Assembly: GCF_027925525.1 (NCBI RefSeq)
Contig: NZ_BSDJ01000009.1
Span: 186,001-250,000 of the forward strand
Length of the DNA stretch: 64,000 bases
Reading direction: 5' to 3'
Origin: Paenibacillus tyrphae
Lineage (GTDB): Bacteria > Bacillota > Bacilli > Paenibacillales > NBRC-103111
Positions 9,180 through 17,550 of this stretch are shown piece after piece. Each line of letters opens with the position of its first letter. Within the stretch, counting starts at the first letter, position 1. Under the pieces are notes generated by a model. That model had not been told where the DNA came from, made no database searches, and saw nothing but the letters and a program-made list of their open reading frames with translations. The position numbers and the translations under genes were made by a program.

Positions 9180-9811
9180 CACACGATGCGGAACAAGTCC
9201 GAGTTTTTGCGACAATAATTTTGAAAGTTTTATTACAGGGAGAGGGGGGCTCCATCCCCCTGGACCCCCGAGCTTCGATGCGCAGTTGGTGGAGTGAGCG
9301 CTTTTCCTCCTTGTGTTAACCGCCCCTCTCTCCCTATGGAGAGGGGGCCGGTTAACGCAAGGATACGCTTAACGGCGTGCGGGAACGGGTAAAGAACGTG
9401 GGAGGCGCAGAGACGCGCATGAGAGCTGCTGTGGTGCAGGGATCGCGTCTGTTCAGGAGAGGCCGGCTTCCCCCAGGAAGCGACCGTCTCCTGAACACGC
9501 TTTACTGCGCTGGCTCGACTCCCACACTCTTTGGTGGGAGCGAGCGACGAACCCAATATCCCACACAGCCACCTTCTGCCAGAGAACATATTTCATTCCC
9601 TAACTTTCCCCAACATCCTATCACGCCTGACTGAAGCAGGCTGTGATTGAAATCACGCTCACTTGCCTATGTTCAACCAACAGCCGCCACCCTTTCCTAT
9701 CGGTAGCTTCTCCCCCTACCTTGCCCTACCTTCTACCATACCGCCCTGACCTGCCTAAGGCTGCCAGTTTTAGTTTCCTCCGAAACGGGCGGGCCTATAC
9801 GACTACGGCAA
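9180..9811. other. Gene-free region with four strong hairpins
   Basis: No convincing gene in about 630 nt; the open frames here lack family features and ribosome sites. The stretch carries consecutive inverted repeats: 9311-9360 (about 22-nt arms around CTAT), 9407-9450 (CAGAGACGCG with CGCGTCTG), 9451-9496 (GTTCAGGAGA with TCTCCTGAAC plus an inner stem, loop CCCA) and about 9511-9546 (GCTCG-CTCCCAC with GTGGGAG-CGAGC). A smaller stem lies at 9623-9639. It could be a structured RNA or an intergenic repeat of the REP/BIME kind; no known riboswitch motif was recognised. Confidence 0.6.
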
Positions 9812-10342
9812 TTATTGCAGCAGCTTTTTGCGCAGGAGGTCGGCGACCGCTTTGTCGGATTTCATCAGACGGTCGTTCTGCGAATCGACAATGTCGGCGC
9901 CGCTCGACATCAGTTTGGAGTAAGCCTCGTACAGGTCGGCGTACAGCTTCGAAACGTCTCCGAGGGTTTGGGCCTCCTCCGCACGCAGAGGGCGGGAGCC
10001 GCCGACTTGGAGGCGCAGCAAATATTGCATGAGCTGGGCGAGCGAATCGAGCTTCGCCAAGCTGCTGTCGCCGTAGGCAAGCGCCAGATGATCGTGTGCG
10101 AACGAAGCGGAGTAAACGGCTTGACGGAGCGCGCTGAGCGCCTCGGTATCCTTGAGCTTGCCGGTTTCCTGCAAGTAGCTGCCAAGCAGCTCCATTTGAA
10201 AGAGGGATACTTGATAAAGCAGCTTCTCCGCTTTTTCGGGCGGTGCCTTATGGCCGATCAGCTCTGCGATTTGCAGAACAGGCCAGATGATCAGCACGGC
10301 TACGATCAGGTACATGAACAGCTTTTTTCTGAATCTTTTCAA
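9812..10342 (-). CDS. Hypothetical single-span membrane protein
   Basis: Not recognised. The start is most likely the TTG at 10342, because GAGGAGGGGG lies about 8 nt upstream; this gives 176 residues. The product begins with a basic lead (KRFRKKLF), then one membrane segment (about residues 9-26, YLIVAVLIIWPVLQIAEL), then an external, largely helical domain with many Leu/Ala, including a SGADIVDSQNDRLMKSD segment near the C-terminus. Topology suggests an anchored extracytoplasmic helical domain. It is transcribed toward the hairpin-rich region. Confidence 0.7.
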   Translation of the reverse strand: MKRFRKKLFMYLIVAVLIIWPVLQIAELIGHKAPPEKAEKLLYQVSLFQMELLGSYLQETGKLKDTEALSALRQAVYSASFAHDHLALAYGDSSLAKLDSLAQLMQYLLRLQVGGSRPLRAEEAQTLGDVSKLYADLYEAYSKLMSSGADIVDSQNDRLMKSDKAVADLLRKKLLQ

Positions 10343-10428
10343 CCCGGGTCCCCCTCCTCTGCCTGCGGCGGACGGACGCCGCAGGAACCAAGCTCTCTTT
10401 GAGAGTGTATGGGCCCGGAGCAAAAGAA

Positions 10429-10454
10429 ATAACCACGGAATCGTCCGTGGTTAT
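10429..10454 (-). terminator. Hairpin terminator after speD
   Basis: Perfect 11-bp stem ATAACCACGGA / TCCGTGGTTAT with a four-base loop, followed on the minus strand by TTCTTTTG. Lies 18 nt past the speD stop. Confidence 0.88.
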
Positions 10455-10471
10455 CGTATATGCGCTTGTAA

Positions 10472-10873
10472 TTATTTTACCAATTCAGCTTGCTTCAATG
10501 CCGGTGTTTCCACTTGCAGTTCACCCATACCGCGAACCAGTTTCTTCGCATGAGACACTTCCGGCTTCAGCACGGACAGCATGTGCTCGATCGCGAGTTG
10601 AGGGTCTACCGTCTCACCGCAAGTATAGCAGTCAAGGGCAGCAAATCCTCTCTCAGGATACGTATGAATGGAGAGATGACTTTCCGACAACATGACCAGA
10701 ACGGTTGCCCCTTGGGGCTCAAATTGTTTGGATTGTACCGACAAAACGGTTGCTCCGCATACCTCAGCAGCTTCTACCATTTGCGCTTGTAACCATTCAG
10801 CATTGTTGAGAAGCTCAAAATCTACTCCCCAAGTGTCTACAGCTACGTGTCTTCCGAAAGTTGAATATTCCAT
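10472..10873 (-). CDS. speD: S-adenosylmethionine decarboxylase proenzyme SpeD
   Basis: Pyruvoyl-dependent decarboxylase supplying the aminopropyl donor for spermidine. The 133-residue proenzyme is the short bacterial class 1B form. The self-cleavage site is visible at residues 63-70 (SESHLSIH): cleavage before Ser65 would produce the pyruvoyl group. The conserved YTCGE segment follows at about 83. The C-terminal tail is slightly longer than in B. subtilis. AAGGGGG lies about 10 nt before the ATG. Monocistronic by its own terminator; no spermidine synthase gene is adjacent. Confidence 0.95.
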   Translation of the reverse strand: MEYSTFGRHVAVDTWGVDFELLNNAEWLQAQMVEAAEVCGATVLSVQSKQFEPQGATVLVMLSESHLSIHTYPERGFAALDCYTCGETVDPQLAIEHMLSVLKPEVSHAKKLVRGMGELQVETPALKQAELVK

Positions 10874-11222
10874 CTTCCGGTTCCCCCTTCCTAGGAATAA
10901 AATGTTTTGAAAATTTCATCCGCTAGGACCTACGTCATTCACTTCCCGAGGGAATAATCTCTCGCAACATTACATGTCCTGAGTGAATCCTGGTTCCTAT
11001 TTTGTTTTCAACGAAGATAAAAATAACATCTATTGAACAGAAATGCAACCCTTTTTTTTGCACAGGCCATATTTACCTGCCAGAGGGTGGCACACAACAA
11101 TAAATTATGCCCGAAGCCCGCACGGGGTGTAAGCCGCGAAGCTCCGGATAAGCCCAACTTTTCCGTTTTTTTCTTGCTACTTCTTTCCTGAGGAAAATAT
11201 ACCCTTCGATGCATAAAAATAC
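10874..11222. other. Upstream region of speD, no gene seen
   Basis: About 350 nt without a supportable gene. It is AT-rich near 11020-11070 and contains a run of eight T; a 68-codon minus-strand frame at 11008-11214 lacks a ribosome site and any family feature. The speD promoter should lie here but I could not fix it. Confidence 0.5.
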
Positions 11223-11274
11223 AAAAAAAGCTCTTCCCTGCCCTTGTTATGGGCGATCGGGAAGAGCTTTTTCC
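11223..11274 (-). terminator. Terminator after the 11305-11892 gene
   Basis: Arms AAAAAAGCTCTTCCC and GGGAAGAGCTTTTT flank about 20 nt, giving a strong stem with A and T tracts on both sides. It works in minus orientation for the gene at 11305 and could act both ways. Confidence 0.9.
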
Positions 11275-11304
11275 GCTATGATCGAGAAGTCTAAAAGATA
11301 TATG

Positions 11305-11892
11305 TTAAGCTTCGAGTACGAACAAGCGATGGGTAAGTTTGTGCAAACGCCCGTCGATGTGCTCGCGGATGGCGGCTTCTTGCATCTCGTTTCTCATGTC
11401 GAGCAGATGATTCACTTGGGCTTTGAGCATTTGGATTTCCTGCTCCACCTCATTCTTATGGAACAGTTGCTCCAATTGTCCGACGGTATCCCGATATTCG
11501 TAAATCACTTTTTCCGCGGCGTCCTTTTTCTCAGTGATTCGGACTACCGCACCTTGCTTGTACGTATAGACCATCGTATATGCTGCATAAATGCGATGCA
11601 CGACAGCGTCGCCTTTAAATTCGGCTACGGCTTTGCGCATCAGGTTGACCAAATTTTTGTTGCGGATGCGGCATGTTCCCCGGCATACATACAAGTTCAT
11701 TTCACGTTCGAACGACAGCACGATTTCTTCGCCGGCGTCGTCCGGCAATACCACCTCTTGATTTCCGTTTTCGAGTACTTTGACTTGCAGAGAGGCTCCG
11801 TGATCGACAAACATCCGAATGAACTTGGCCATCTCGGCTTCCGTAAGCTGCAGGCAGGTTTTGACGTATTCGGTCGCTAACCTAATTGCCAT
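11305..11892 (-). CDS. Conserved hypothetical protein, soluble, coiled-coil C-terminus
   Basis: Function unknown. I recall relatives in Paenibacillus under misleading names such as 'non-ribosomal peptide synthetase module', but at 195 residues with no carrier or condensation motif it is not an NRPS. Start ATG at 11892 has GAGGG 6 nt upstream. The N-terminal half is alpha/beta (AIRLATEYVKTCLQLTEAE, then a strand-rich part with VVLPDDAGEEIVLSFERE); Cys71 and Cys75 (numbering approximate) sit in YVCRGTCRIR. The C-terminal 70 residues are a charged coiled coil ending HRLFVLEA. Monocistronic. Confidence 0.75.
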   Translation of the reverse strand: MAIRLATEYVKTCLQLTEAEMAKFIRMFVDHGASLQVKVLENGNQEVVLPDDAGEEIVLSFEREMNLYVCRGTCRIRNKNLVNLMRKAVAEFKGDAVVHRIYAAYTMVYTYKQGAVVRITEKKDAAEKVIYEYRDTVGQLEQLFHKNEVEQEIQMLKAQVNHLLDMRNEMQEAAIREHIDGRLHKLTHRLFVLEA

Positions 11893-12072
11893 AAAAATCC
11901 CTCGATTCATTTTTTTCAAACCATGTGTCTGTGAGCCTGATTCTATTGTCTATATACATTATACTACATAATTATTTAATATTCCTGCCAGGCAGTCATT
12001 GATTTTCGCCGGAAATCAGAAAATTCCGCGTTTTCCTCGCAGGAGGACGGCATAAAAGCTTAAAAACTCGTT

Positions 12073-15000
12073 TTACCTCCTTTTGTTCCGCAGTTCCCTG
12101 CGGCGCTGACGATGAAAAAACAATTCATACATCACCGGCACGATGACCAGCGTCAGCAGCGTCGACGTAACCAAGCCCCCGATGACAACGACGGCAAGCC
12201 CTTTAGAAATCAAACTGCCCTCCGATTCGGTCAACGCCAAAGGAATCAACGCGCAGACGGTAGCGAATGCGGTCATCAGAATAGGCCGCAGCCGCGTTTT
12301 GCCCGCTTCGATAAGCGCCTCGCGTATGTTTAACCCGCTGTCGCGGTTTTGACGCACCCGGTCGATCAGCACAATCGCATTCGTCACGACGATGCCGACC
12401 AGCATCAACAGCCCGATCATGGCGCTGACCGACAGCGGCTCTCGAGTCAAATACAGGCCGAAGGCTGCGCCGACCGGTACGAACAGCAGCGAAGACAAAA
12501 TGATGAACGGAACGCGCGCTTGGCCGAAGGTAACAAGCATAACCAAATAAACCAACCCGATGGCCGCGGCAATCGCCACGCCCAGATCCTTGAACGTCTT
12601 CTCCGTCTCGTCGCTGCCGCCCCCAAAACCGAGCGTCACGCCTTCCGGCAGCGGGACAGCGGAAGCCGCGTCCTTGACGTCCTGCGTCGCTTGACTGATG
12701 TTGTTTCCGGTCAGCTCCGCGCTGACCGCGGCATAAGGCTTGCCATCCAGCTTCTGAATTGCGGATACGGTATCGGATGCTTCGACGGCCGCGATATCGC
12801 GGAGCAGCACGGGGCCTTTTTTGCCAAACAGCGGCATTTGCTCCAGCTCGGCGACATTGGCAGGGCCCGCCGTATAGGTGGCCTGCAGCTTTTGCCGCTT
12901 GCCGTCCAGCTTGTACGTGCCGATCTCGACCGGCTTGGTCCGGTCCGCAACGAGTCCGAGCACTAGCTGGGGGTCGACTCCTGCCGCGGCGGCTTTCCCG
13001 GGATCGATGCGGACGGTCCACTGCCGCTGCTTTTCGCGGAAATTGTTTTGGACTGAGCGCAGATAAGGTATCTGCTTCAGCCGGTCCTCCATCCGCTTGG
13101 CGGCTTCCCCCAGCCGGTCCGGTTGGCTCCCGAACAGCCGGACTTCGACGCTTGTCCCGGTCATGGGGCCGCCGGAGCTCATTTCCTGCACCGTTACGGT
13201 TCCCTCCGGCGAACTCTTTTTAACGATCGCATCCATCTTGACCGCGAGCGTCTTCACGACGGCTTCGATATCGGCCGAGCGATTTACGCTCATCATGTAT
13301 TGCGCCCGATTCTCCTGCTTGAGACCGGAACGGTAATCAAGCCCGCCGATGGTTGTAAAAACGTATTCGAAGACGCCCGGCTGCTCGCGGAGCATCTTTT
13401 CAATATCTTTAGATATTTCATTCGTTTTCTGAAGCCGGGAAGCCGGTGGAAGCTGTACTCCGGCGGCGACGATCCGCTGCTTCTCGTTCGGCAAAAAAAT
13501 AAATCCGAGCTTCGGCACCAGCAGAAGCGACCCGGCAAGCACCGCCAGCGAAACGGCGATGACGGACCATTTATGCCTCAGCGCCGAGGTGAGCACTGCC
13601 GCATACCCCCGCTGCAGCGCGCTCTCTCGCCCTTCCTTTTCCCGGATGCGGCCGAACGAAGCTTTGGCCAAAATCGGAACGAGCGTAACGGCGACAAGCA
13701 GTGAAGCGACGAGCGCAAAGACGACGGTCAGCGAAAACGGCTTAAAAAACGTCCCGGTAATGCCCCCAACGAAGCCGAGCGGCAAAAACACGACGACGGT
13801 CGTCAAGGTGGACGATGTGATCGCGCCCATAATCTCTTTGGTCGCATCCAGCGTAATTTGCGTCCGGTCTTCGCCGGGCTTTCTTTGGCTCATGCGCCTG
13901 TAAATATTTTCGATCACCACGATGCTGTCGTCGACCACCCGCCCTACCGCAACAGCCATACCACCCAGCGTCATAATATTCAGGGTGATATCCATGCGAT
14001 TCAAGACGATCGATGCGATCAATAATGACAAAGGGATGGATAAGACGGCGATGAGCGTCGCTCTTAGATTCCTCAGAAACAGAAGCACCGCCAAAGAGGC
14101 GAACAGCGCTCCGTACAGCCCTTCTCTCTGCAGGCTTTGGACCGACTTTTTGATCCCTCCCGATTGATCGAAAGCGAGCGCGTAATCGATCCGGTCCCGG
14201 TGCTTGTTCAACACGGCGAATGCCTGATCGGCGATTTGGACCGTATTGGCATCCTGTTTTTTGGAAATGGATAGGGCTAGGGCGCTTTTGTCGTTGTAGC
14301 GAACCAGCTCGGACGCTTCCTCTATCGGCTGCACAGCGGCGATATCTTCCAGCGCGATCTCCGCAGGGACAGGCGGAAAGCCCGTCTGGACATCGAGCGC
14401 AAGCCGCTTCAATTCCTGAATGCCTGCGGCGCGCTCCTCGACCCTGACCGGGATGACCAGCTCGTTCTCGACAACGGAGCCGACCGGGAAGGACAAAAAT
14501 AGCCCCTGCACTTTTTGCTGAATTTGGGTTAAGGTTAGATTATACGCTTTGGCTTTGGCGGGATCGATGGCAATTCGGATATAGCTTTCCTTTAAACCGC
14601 CTGCCGCTACGCTGCTGACGCCAGGGATTTTTTCCAATTCGGGCTGAATGTCCTGAACGATAAGCTCTTCAATGGAATCGCTCTGCTTCGAGAATACGGC
14701 CAAGTTCAGGATAGGCAGCGCGCTGAAATTCAATCGCGTCACTTTAGGTGTCACGCCTTCGGGAAGCTTCAGTCCCTTGAACGCGTCCTCTGCCTGACGG
14801 GAAGCCAGCTCCATATCCGTCCCGATCGGGTACTTCATCTGCACCACGGCGAAGCTTTCCATCGATTGGCTCGTTAACGATTCGAGGCCGCTGAGCGCTT
14901 TCAAGCTTCGTTCCAGCTCGCGCGTCACCCGCTCTTCCACATCGGCCGGAGATGCCCCGGGGTACACGGCCTGCACCGTTAGCGTGGGTAGTTCCACATC

Positions 15001-15117
15001 CGGCAGCAAGTCCACCTTCAGGGATGTGAAAGCATATATTCCGCCGAGCATAAGCAGGATAGAGCCTAATATGATGGCGGCCGCATTTTTTAAGCTGAAA
15101 CGGGTTAACAGGTTCAA
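12073..15117 (-). CDS. swrC: RND-family efflux transporter (SwrC/AcrB type)
   Basis: Proton-driven resistance-nodulation-division pump, about 1014 residues with the usual twelve membrane spans. The first helix follows LLTRFSLKNAAAIILGSIL; then a large porter domain (YPGASPADVEERVTRELE), the proton-relay helix region LNIMTLGGMAVAVGRVVDDSIVVIENI with the two conserved aspartates, a second porter domain and the mirrored helix set ending VVTNAIVLIDRV. No membrane-fusion partner gene is adjacent, as for SwrC/YerP of B. subtilis (surfactin self-resistance). I favour the TTG at 15117 with GGAG upstream; a TTG at 15168 is also possible but lacks a ribosome site. Substrate unknown. Confidence 0.88.
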   Translation of the reverse strand: MNLLTRFSLKNAAAIILGSILLMLGGIYAFTSLKVDLLPDVELPTLTVQAVYPGASPADVEERVTRELERSLKALSGLESLTSQSMESFAVVQMKYPIGTDMELASRQAEDAFKGLKLPEGVTPKVTRLNFSALPILNLAVFSKQSDSIEELIVQDIQPELEKIPGVSSVAAGGLKESYIRIAIDPAKAKAYNLTLTQIQQKVQGLFLSFPVGSVVENELVIPVRVEERAAGIQELKRLALDVQTGFPPVPAEIALEDIAAVQPIEEASELVRYNDKSALALSISKKQDANTVQIADQAFAVLNKHRDRIDYALAFDQSGGIKKSVQSLQREGLYGALFASLAVLLFLRNLRATLIAVLSIPLSLLIASIVLNRMDITLNIMTLGGMAVAVGRVVDDSIVVIENIYRRMSQRKPGEDRTQITLDATKEIMGAITSSTLTTVVVFLPLGFVGGITGTFFKPFSLTVVFALVASLLVAVTLVPILAKASFGRIREKEGRESALQRGYAAVLTSALRHKWSVIAVSLAVLAGSLLLVPKLGFIFLPNEKQRIVAAGVQLPPASRLQKTNEISKDIEKMLREQPGVFEYVFTTIGGLDYRSGLKQENRAQYMMSVNRSADIEAVVKTLAVKMDAIVKKSSPEGTVTVQEMSSGGPMTGTSVEVRLFGSQPDRLGEAAKRMEDRLKQIPYLRSVQNNFREKQRQWTVRIDPGKAAAAGVDPQLVLGLVADRTKPVEIGTYKLDGKRQKLQATYTAGPANVAELEQMPLFGKKGPVLLRDIAAVEASDTVSAIQKLDGKPYAAVSAELTGNNISQATQDVKDAASAVPLPEGVTLGFGGGSDETEKTFKDLGVAIAAAIGLVYLVMLVTFGQARVPFIILSSLLFVPVGAAFGLYLTREPLSVSAMIGLLMLVGIVVTNAIVLIDRVRQNRDSGLNIREALIEAGKTRLRPILMTAFATVCALIPLALTESEGSLISKGLAVVVIGGLVTSTLLTLVIVPVMYELFFHRQRRRELRNKRR

Positions 15118-15213
15118 TTGGCTCCGACGCTCCTCGCTCAGGATGGAAGACAAAGTCTCTTCCTCCAAGTTTGGGGTAAAAGGCGGCAGATTATACGAAG
15201 GAGGAATCCGCCC

Positions 15214-16557
15214 GATGAAAAATCATCGCATTCGTTTACGCCATACGGTCGGTGGGCTGGTCGCCGGAATCTTGCTTGCGCTTGCCTCCGGCTCCCCCGT
15301 ACAAGCCGAAGAACCGTCCCCCTTGGGCTGGAAGTGGCATGGGACGCCGCCCGCGGGCTTAAGATTAACCGCCGCGAGCGTCCTTCGGGGATACGGCCGA
15401 CGGTCGAGTCGAAGGACAAAACATCCGGAAGCCGGCGTTATGAAGCCGTACTGCCCGGATTCCCTATCGATGTGAACGGAAAATCAATTAACAACGCCGG
15501 CGAGCCGTATCCCTTGCTGCTGGTGGATAATGTCTCCTATTTGCCGATGACCTGGCGTTATGCGCATAACGAGTTCGGCTGGCGGACGGATTGGGGCGCA
15601 CAGGAAGGATTTCAGCTTACAACGGAGCAGCAAAAGGTGCTGCACCGCATTATCGCCGAGGATACGGAAGCTCTATTTGTGGAAGCCGAGTCGAACCGGA
15701 TGCTGAAGGTGAATAAAGATTTGAAAGGCGATCCGTCCCTGTTAGACGACAAAGCGAAGGCTGGCGTAAATCAATTGGCGGAAAAGCGGAAGCCCGGAGT
15801 GCCTTTTGCCGGAGACCCGAAGCAAACGGCCGTACGCCTGGGGGATTCGGTCTATTACGACAACATCGAATTGATGTCGCTCAAGCCGATTCTGGAAAAA
15901 GCGGCAGCCTTCTACGAATCGCAGACGGAATATGAGAATAAGGGACTGGACGTGCAATCCGAAATCATGAAGCTCGACGACCGAACGGTGCTCGCCGTCA
16001 TCTCGGTCTCAAGCTTCCTGCACATCCCGCCTCCCTATACGCCCTATACGCACGAGGCTTTCATCGTTCGGGACGGGAAAGCTTTGCCCGTGCCGGATTT
16101 GACCCAGGTGCCTACCCGCGTCGTCCGCAACCCGGACGGTTCGTTCTGGATCGCCAGCGAAGCGGCCGACCGGATGACAAGCCGGACGCCGAACGTATAC
16201 GGTCAGCTCGCGCTGCTGAACGTATCGGGACAGCTCCGTGGCATGAACACGAAGCTTGGGGAAAAAGACATCGATCTGCTGGCTTCCACCAACGACGGAT
16301 TGACGGTCAAAGCCTACAGCGACCGTTTTAAAGCTTATCATGACAGCTTCATTCCGCTTGATGCGGAGGAACGGGAGACATACTATCATCTGGACCTGCA
16401 GGGGAAAGAAACGAGGCTGTTTTTGTACAAAGGAGCAGGCAGAGGCTATGTAGACAGCAAGGGGCACATTTATGTCGTGGACCGTCAGGTGAACCGTATT
16501 TCCGACCTGACATCCGGTCAAAGCCGAATGTGGTGGGATTATGCTCTTAAGCGATAA
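15214..16557 (+). pseudogene. Secreted protein with stalk-like domain, frameshifted near its N-terminus
   Basis: The ATG at 15214 follows GGAGGA by 9 nt and opens a signal peptide (MKNHRIRLRHTVGGLVAGIL, cleavage near VQAEE). That frame stops at 15475. The body of the protein, from about RPTVESKDKTSG through PYPLLLVDNVSYLPMTWRYA to the stop at 16557, lies in another frame. The YPLLL-SYLPMTW segment resembles secreted stalk-type domains of Paenibacillus. A single indel between about 15310 and 15410 would restore a protein of about 447 residues. It is divergent from the RND pump, 96 nt away. Either gene decay or a sequence error. Confidence 0.75.
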
Positions 16558-16568
16558 AAATCAAGTTT

Positions 16569-16626
16569 AAAAAGGCTATTCCCGTTTACCGGCACAAGAG
16601 ACCGGAGATTGGGAGATAGCCTTTTT
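16569..16626. terminator. Bidirectional terminator between the secreted-protein gene and engB
   Basis: AAAAAGGCTAT and ATAGCCTTTTT close a stem with inner CCC/GGG pairing. A and T tracts on both sides fit termination of both convergent genes. Confidence 0.9.
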
Positions 16627-16656
16627 GGCTTCCGCCCCCTTTAGAGGACAGGCGTA

Positions 16657-17307
16657 TTAATGTTCTTGATCGCCGGATTCGGGCTGCGTCTCAGACTGTC
16701 CCTCCGCAGCCGTATCGGCGCCATAGTCGATCTTCTGCTCGATGATCTGCCACAGTTCGTCTTTTCCAAGTCCCAGCTCGGACGAAAATAGGACGACCGG
16801 GTCCGACTTGTCCGCTCCCAGCGTTTCCTTGACGATCTTGACATGCTGCTGCCATTTGCTGCGCGGAATTTTATCTGCTTTCGTCGTCACGATGCAAAGC
16901 GGCGTGCCGTGATGCTTCAGCCACGAATACATCGCTTGGTCGTCTTTGGACGGCGGATGGCGAAGATCGATCACGAGCAGCACCAGCTTTAAAAATTCCC
17001 GGTGGAGCAAATAATTTTCGATAAATTTGCCCCATTTTTCACGTTCGGTTTTGGACACCTGCGCATACCCATACCCCGGCAAATCGACGAAGAACAAATC
17101 GGAATTAATTTTGTAATAGTTCAACTGCTGTGTCTTGCCGGGCTTGGAGCTGGTACGAGCCAAGTTTTTGCGGTTGATCATCCGGTTGATCAGCGATGAC
17201 TTCCCTACATTGGAACGCCCTGCCAGAGCAATCTCCGGCAAGGCATCCGTAGGGTACTGACTCGGACCAACCGCGCTGATGATGAATTCAGCTTGATTGA
17301 CCTTCAT
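16657..17307 (-). CDS. engB: Ribosome-biogenesis GTPase EngB/YsxC
   Basis: Essential TrmE-Era-EngA-like GTPase for late 50S subunit assembly. 216 residues from the ATG at 17307 (a GTG three codons upstream is also in frame, but homology begins at MKVNQAEF). G-motifs: G1 [16 protein letters not shown]3 [13 protein letters not shown]4 TKADKIPR, G5 [12 protein letters not shown] 20-residue acidic/Gln tail after IIEQKIDYG is extra compared with B. subtilis YsxC. Follows lonA, as in B. subtilis. Confidence 0.97.
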   Translation of the reverse strand: MKVNQAEFIISAVGPSQYPTDALPEIALAGRSNVGKSSLINRMINRKNLARTSSKPGKTQQLNYYKINSDLFFVDLPGYGYAQVSKTEREKWGKFIENYLLHREFLKLVLLVIDLRHPPSKDDQAMYSWLKHHGTPLCIVTTKADKIPRSKWQQHVKIVKETLGADKSDPVVLFSSELGLGKDELWQIIEQKIDYGADTAAEGQSETQPESGDQEH

Positions 17308-17550
17308 AAGTTTCACTCATTTCTTGATGGGGCGTTGGGCCGGACGGAGTTCGTAAAAATCATTCTTATCTGCCGGGCCGGAAAAATATTTCCGCTCCAC
17401 CGCTCTTGAAATTCAAGTTGTCTATTATGATCCTTAGCGGATACAACTTGATTTCAAAGGCGGCCGTAAACTTTCCTCGAAAATACTTTTCCTAACGTTG
17501 CCTGGAACGAATGATAAATTCCGAAAAACCACCCAACCCAACGCCTGTTA
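17308..17550. repeat. lonA-engB intergenic region with a long inverted repeat
   Basis: Within this 240-nt gap, TTGAAATTCAAGTTGT (17406-17421) and ACAACTTGATTTCAA (17443-17457) form an inverted repeat with a single extra T, around a 21-nt centre. On the minus strand there is no T run after the stem, so it is not a standard terminator. It could mark the end of the lonA transcript by processing, or be an operator or structured leader for engB. Confidence 0.6.

Noticed and set aside
9233-9634. Open frames of 118 and 85 codons on opposite strands in the hairpin-rich gap
   Set aside because: No ribosome site, odd composition following the inverted repeats, and no family feature on either strand.
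9180-9811. T-box, cobalamin or other known riboswitch upstream of hemA
   Set aside because: No AGGGUGGNACCGCG, no other recognised core motif, and the hemA promoter appears to lie downstream of the structures.
11008-11214. 68-codon minus-strand frame upstream of speD
   Set aside because: No ribosome site; composition unlike neighbours; overlaps likely regulatory DNA.
11305-11892. Non-ribosomal peptide synthetase module
   Set aside because: The product is only 195 residues and has no adenylation, condensation or carrier motif.
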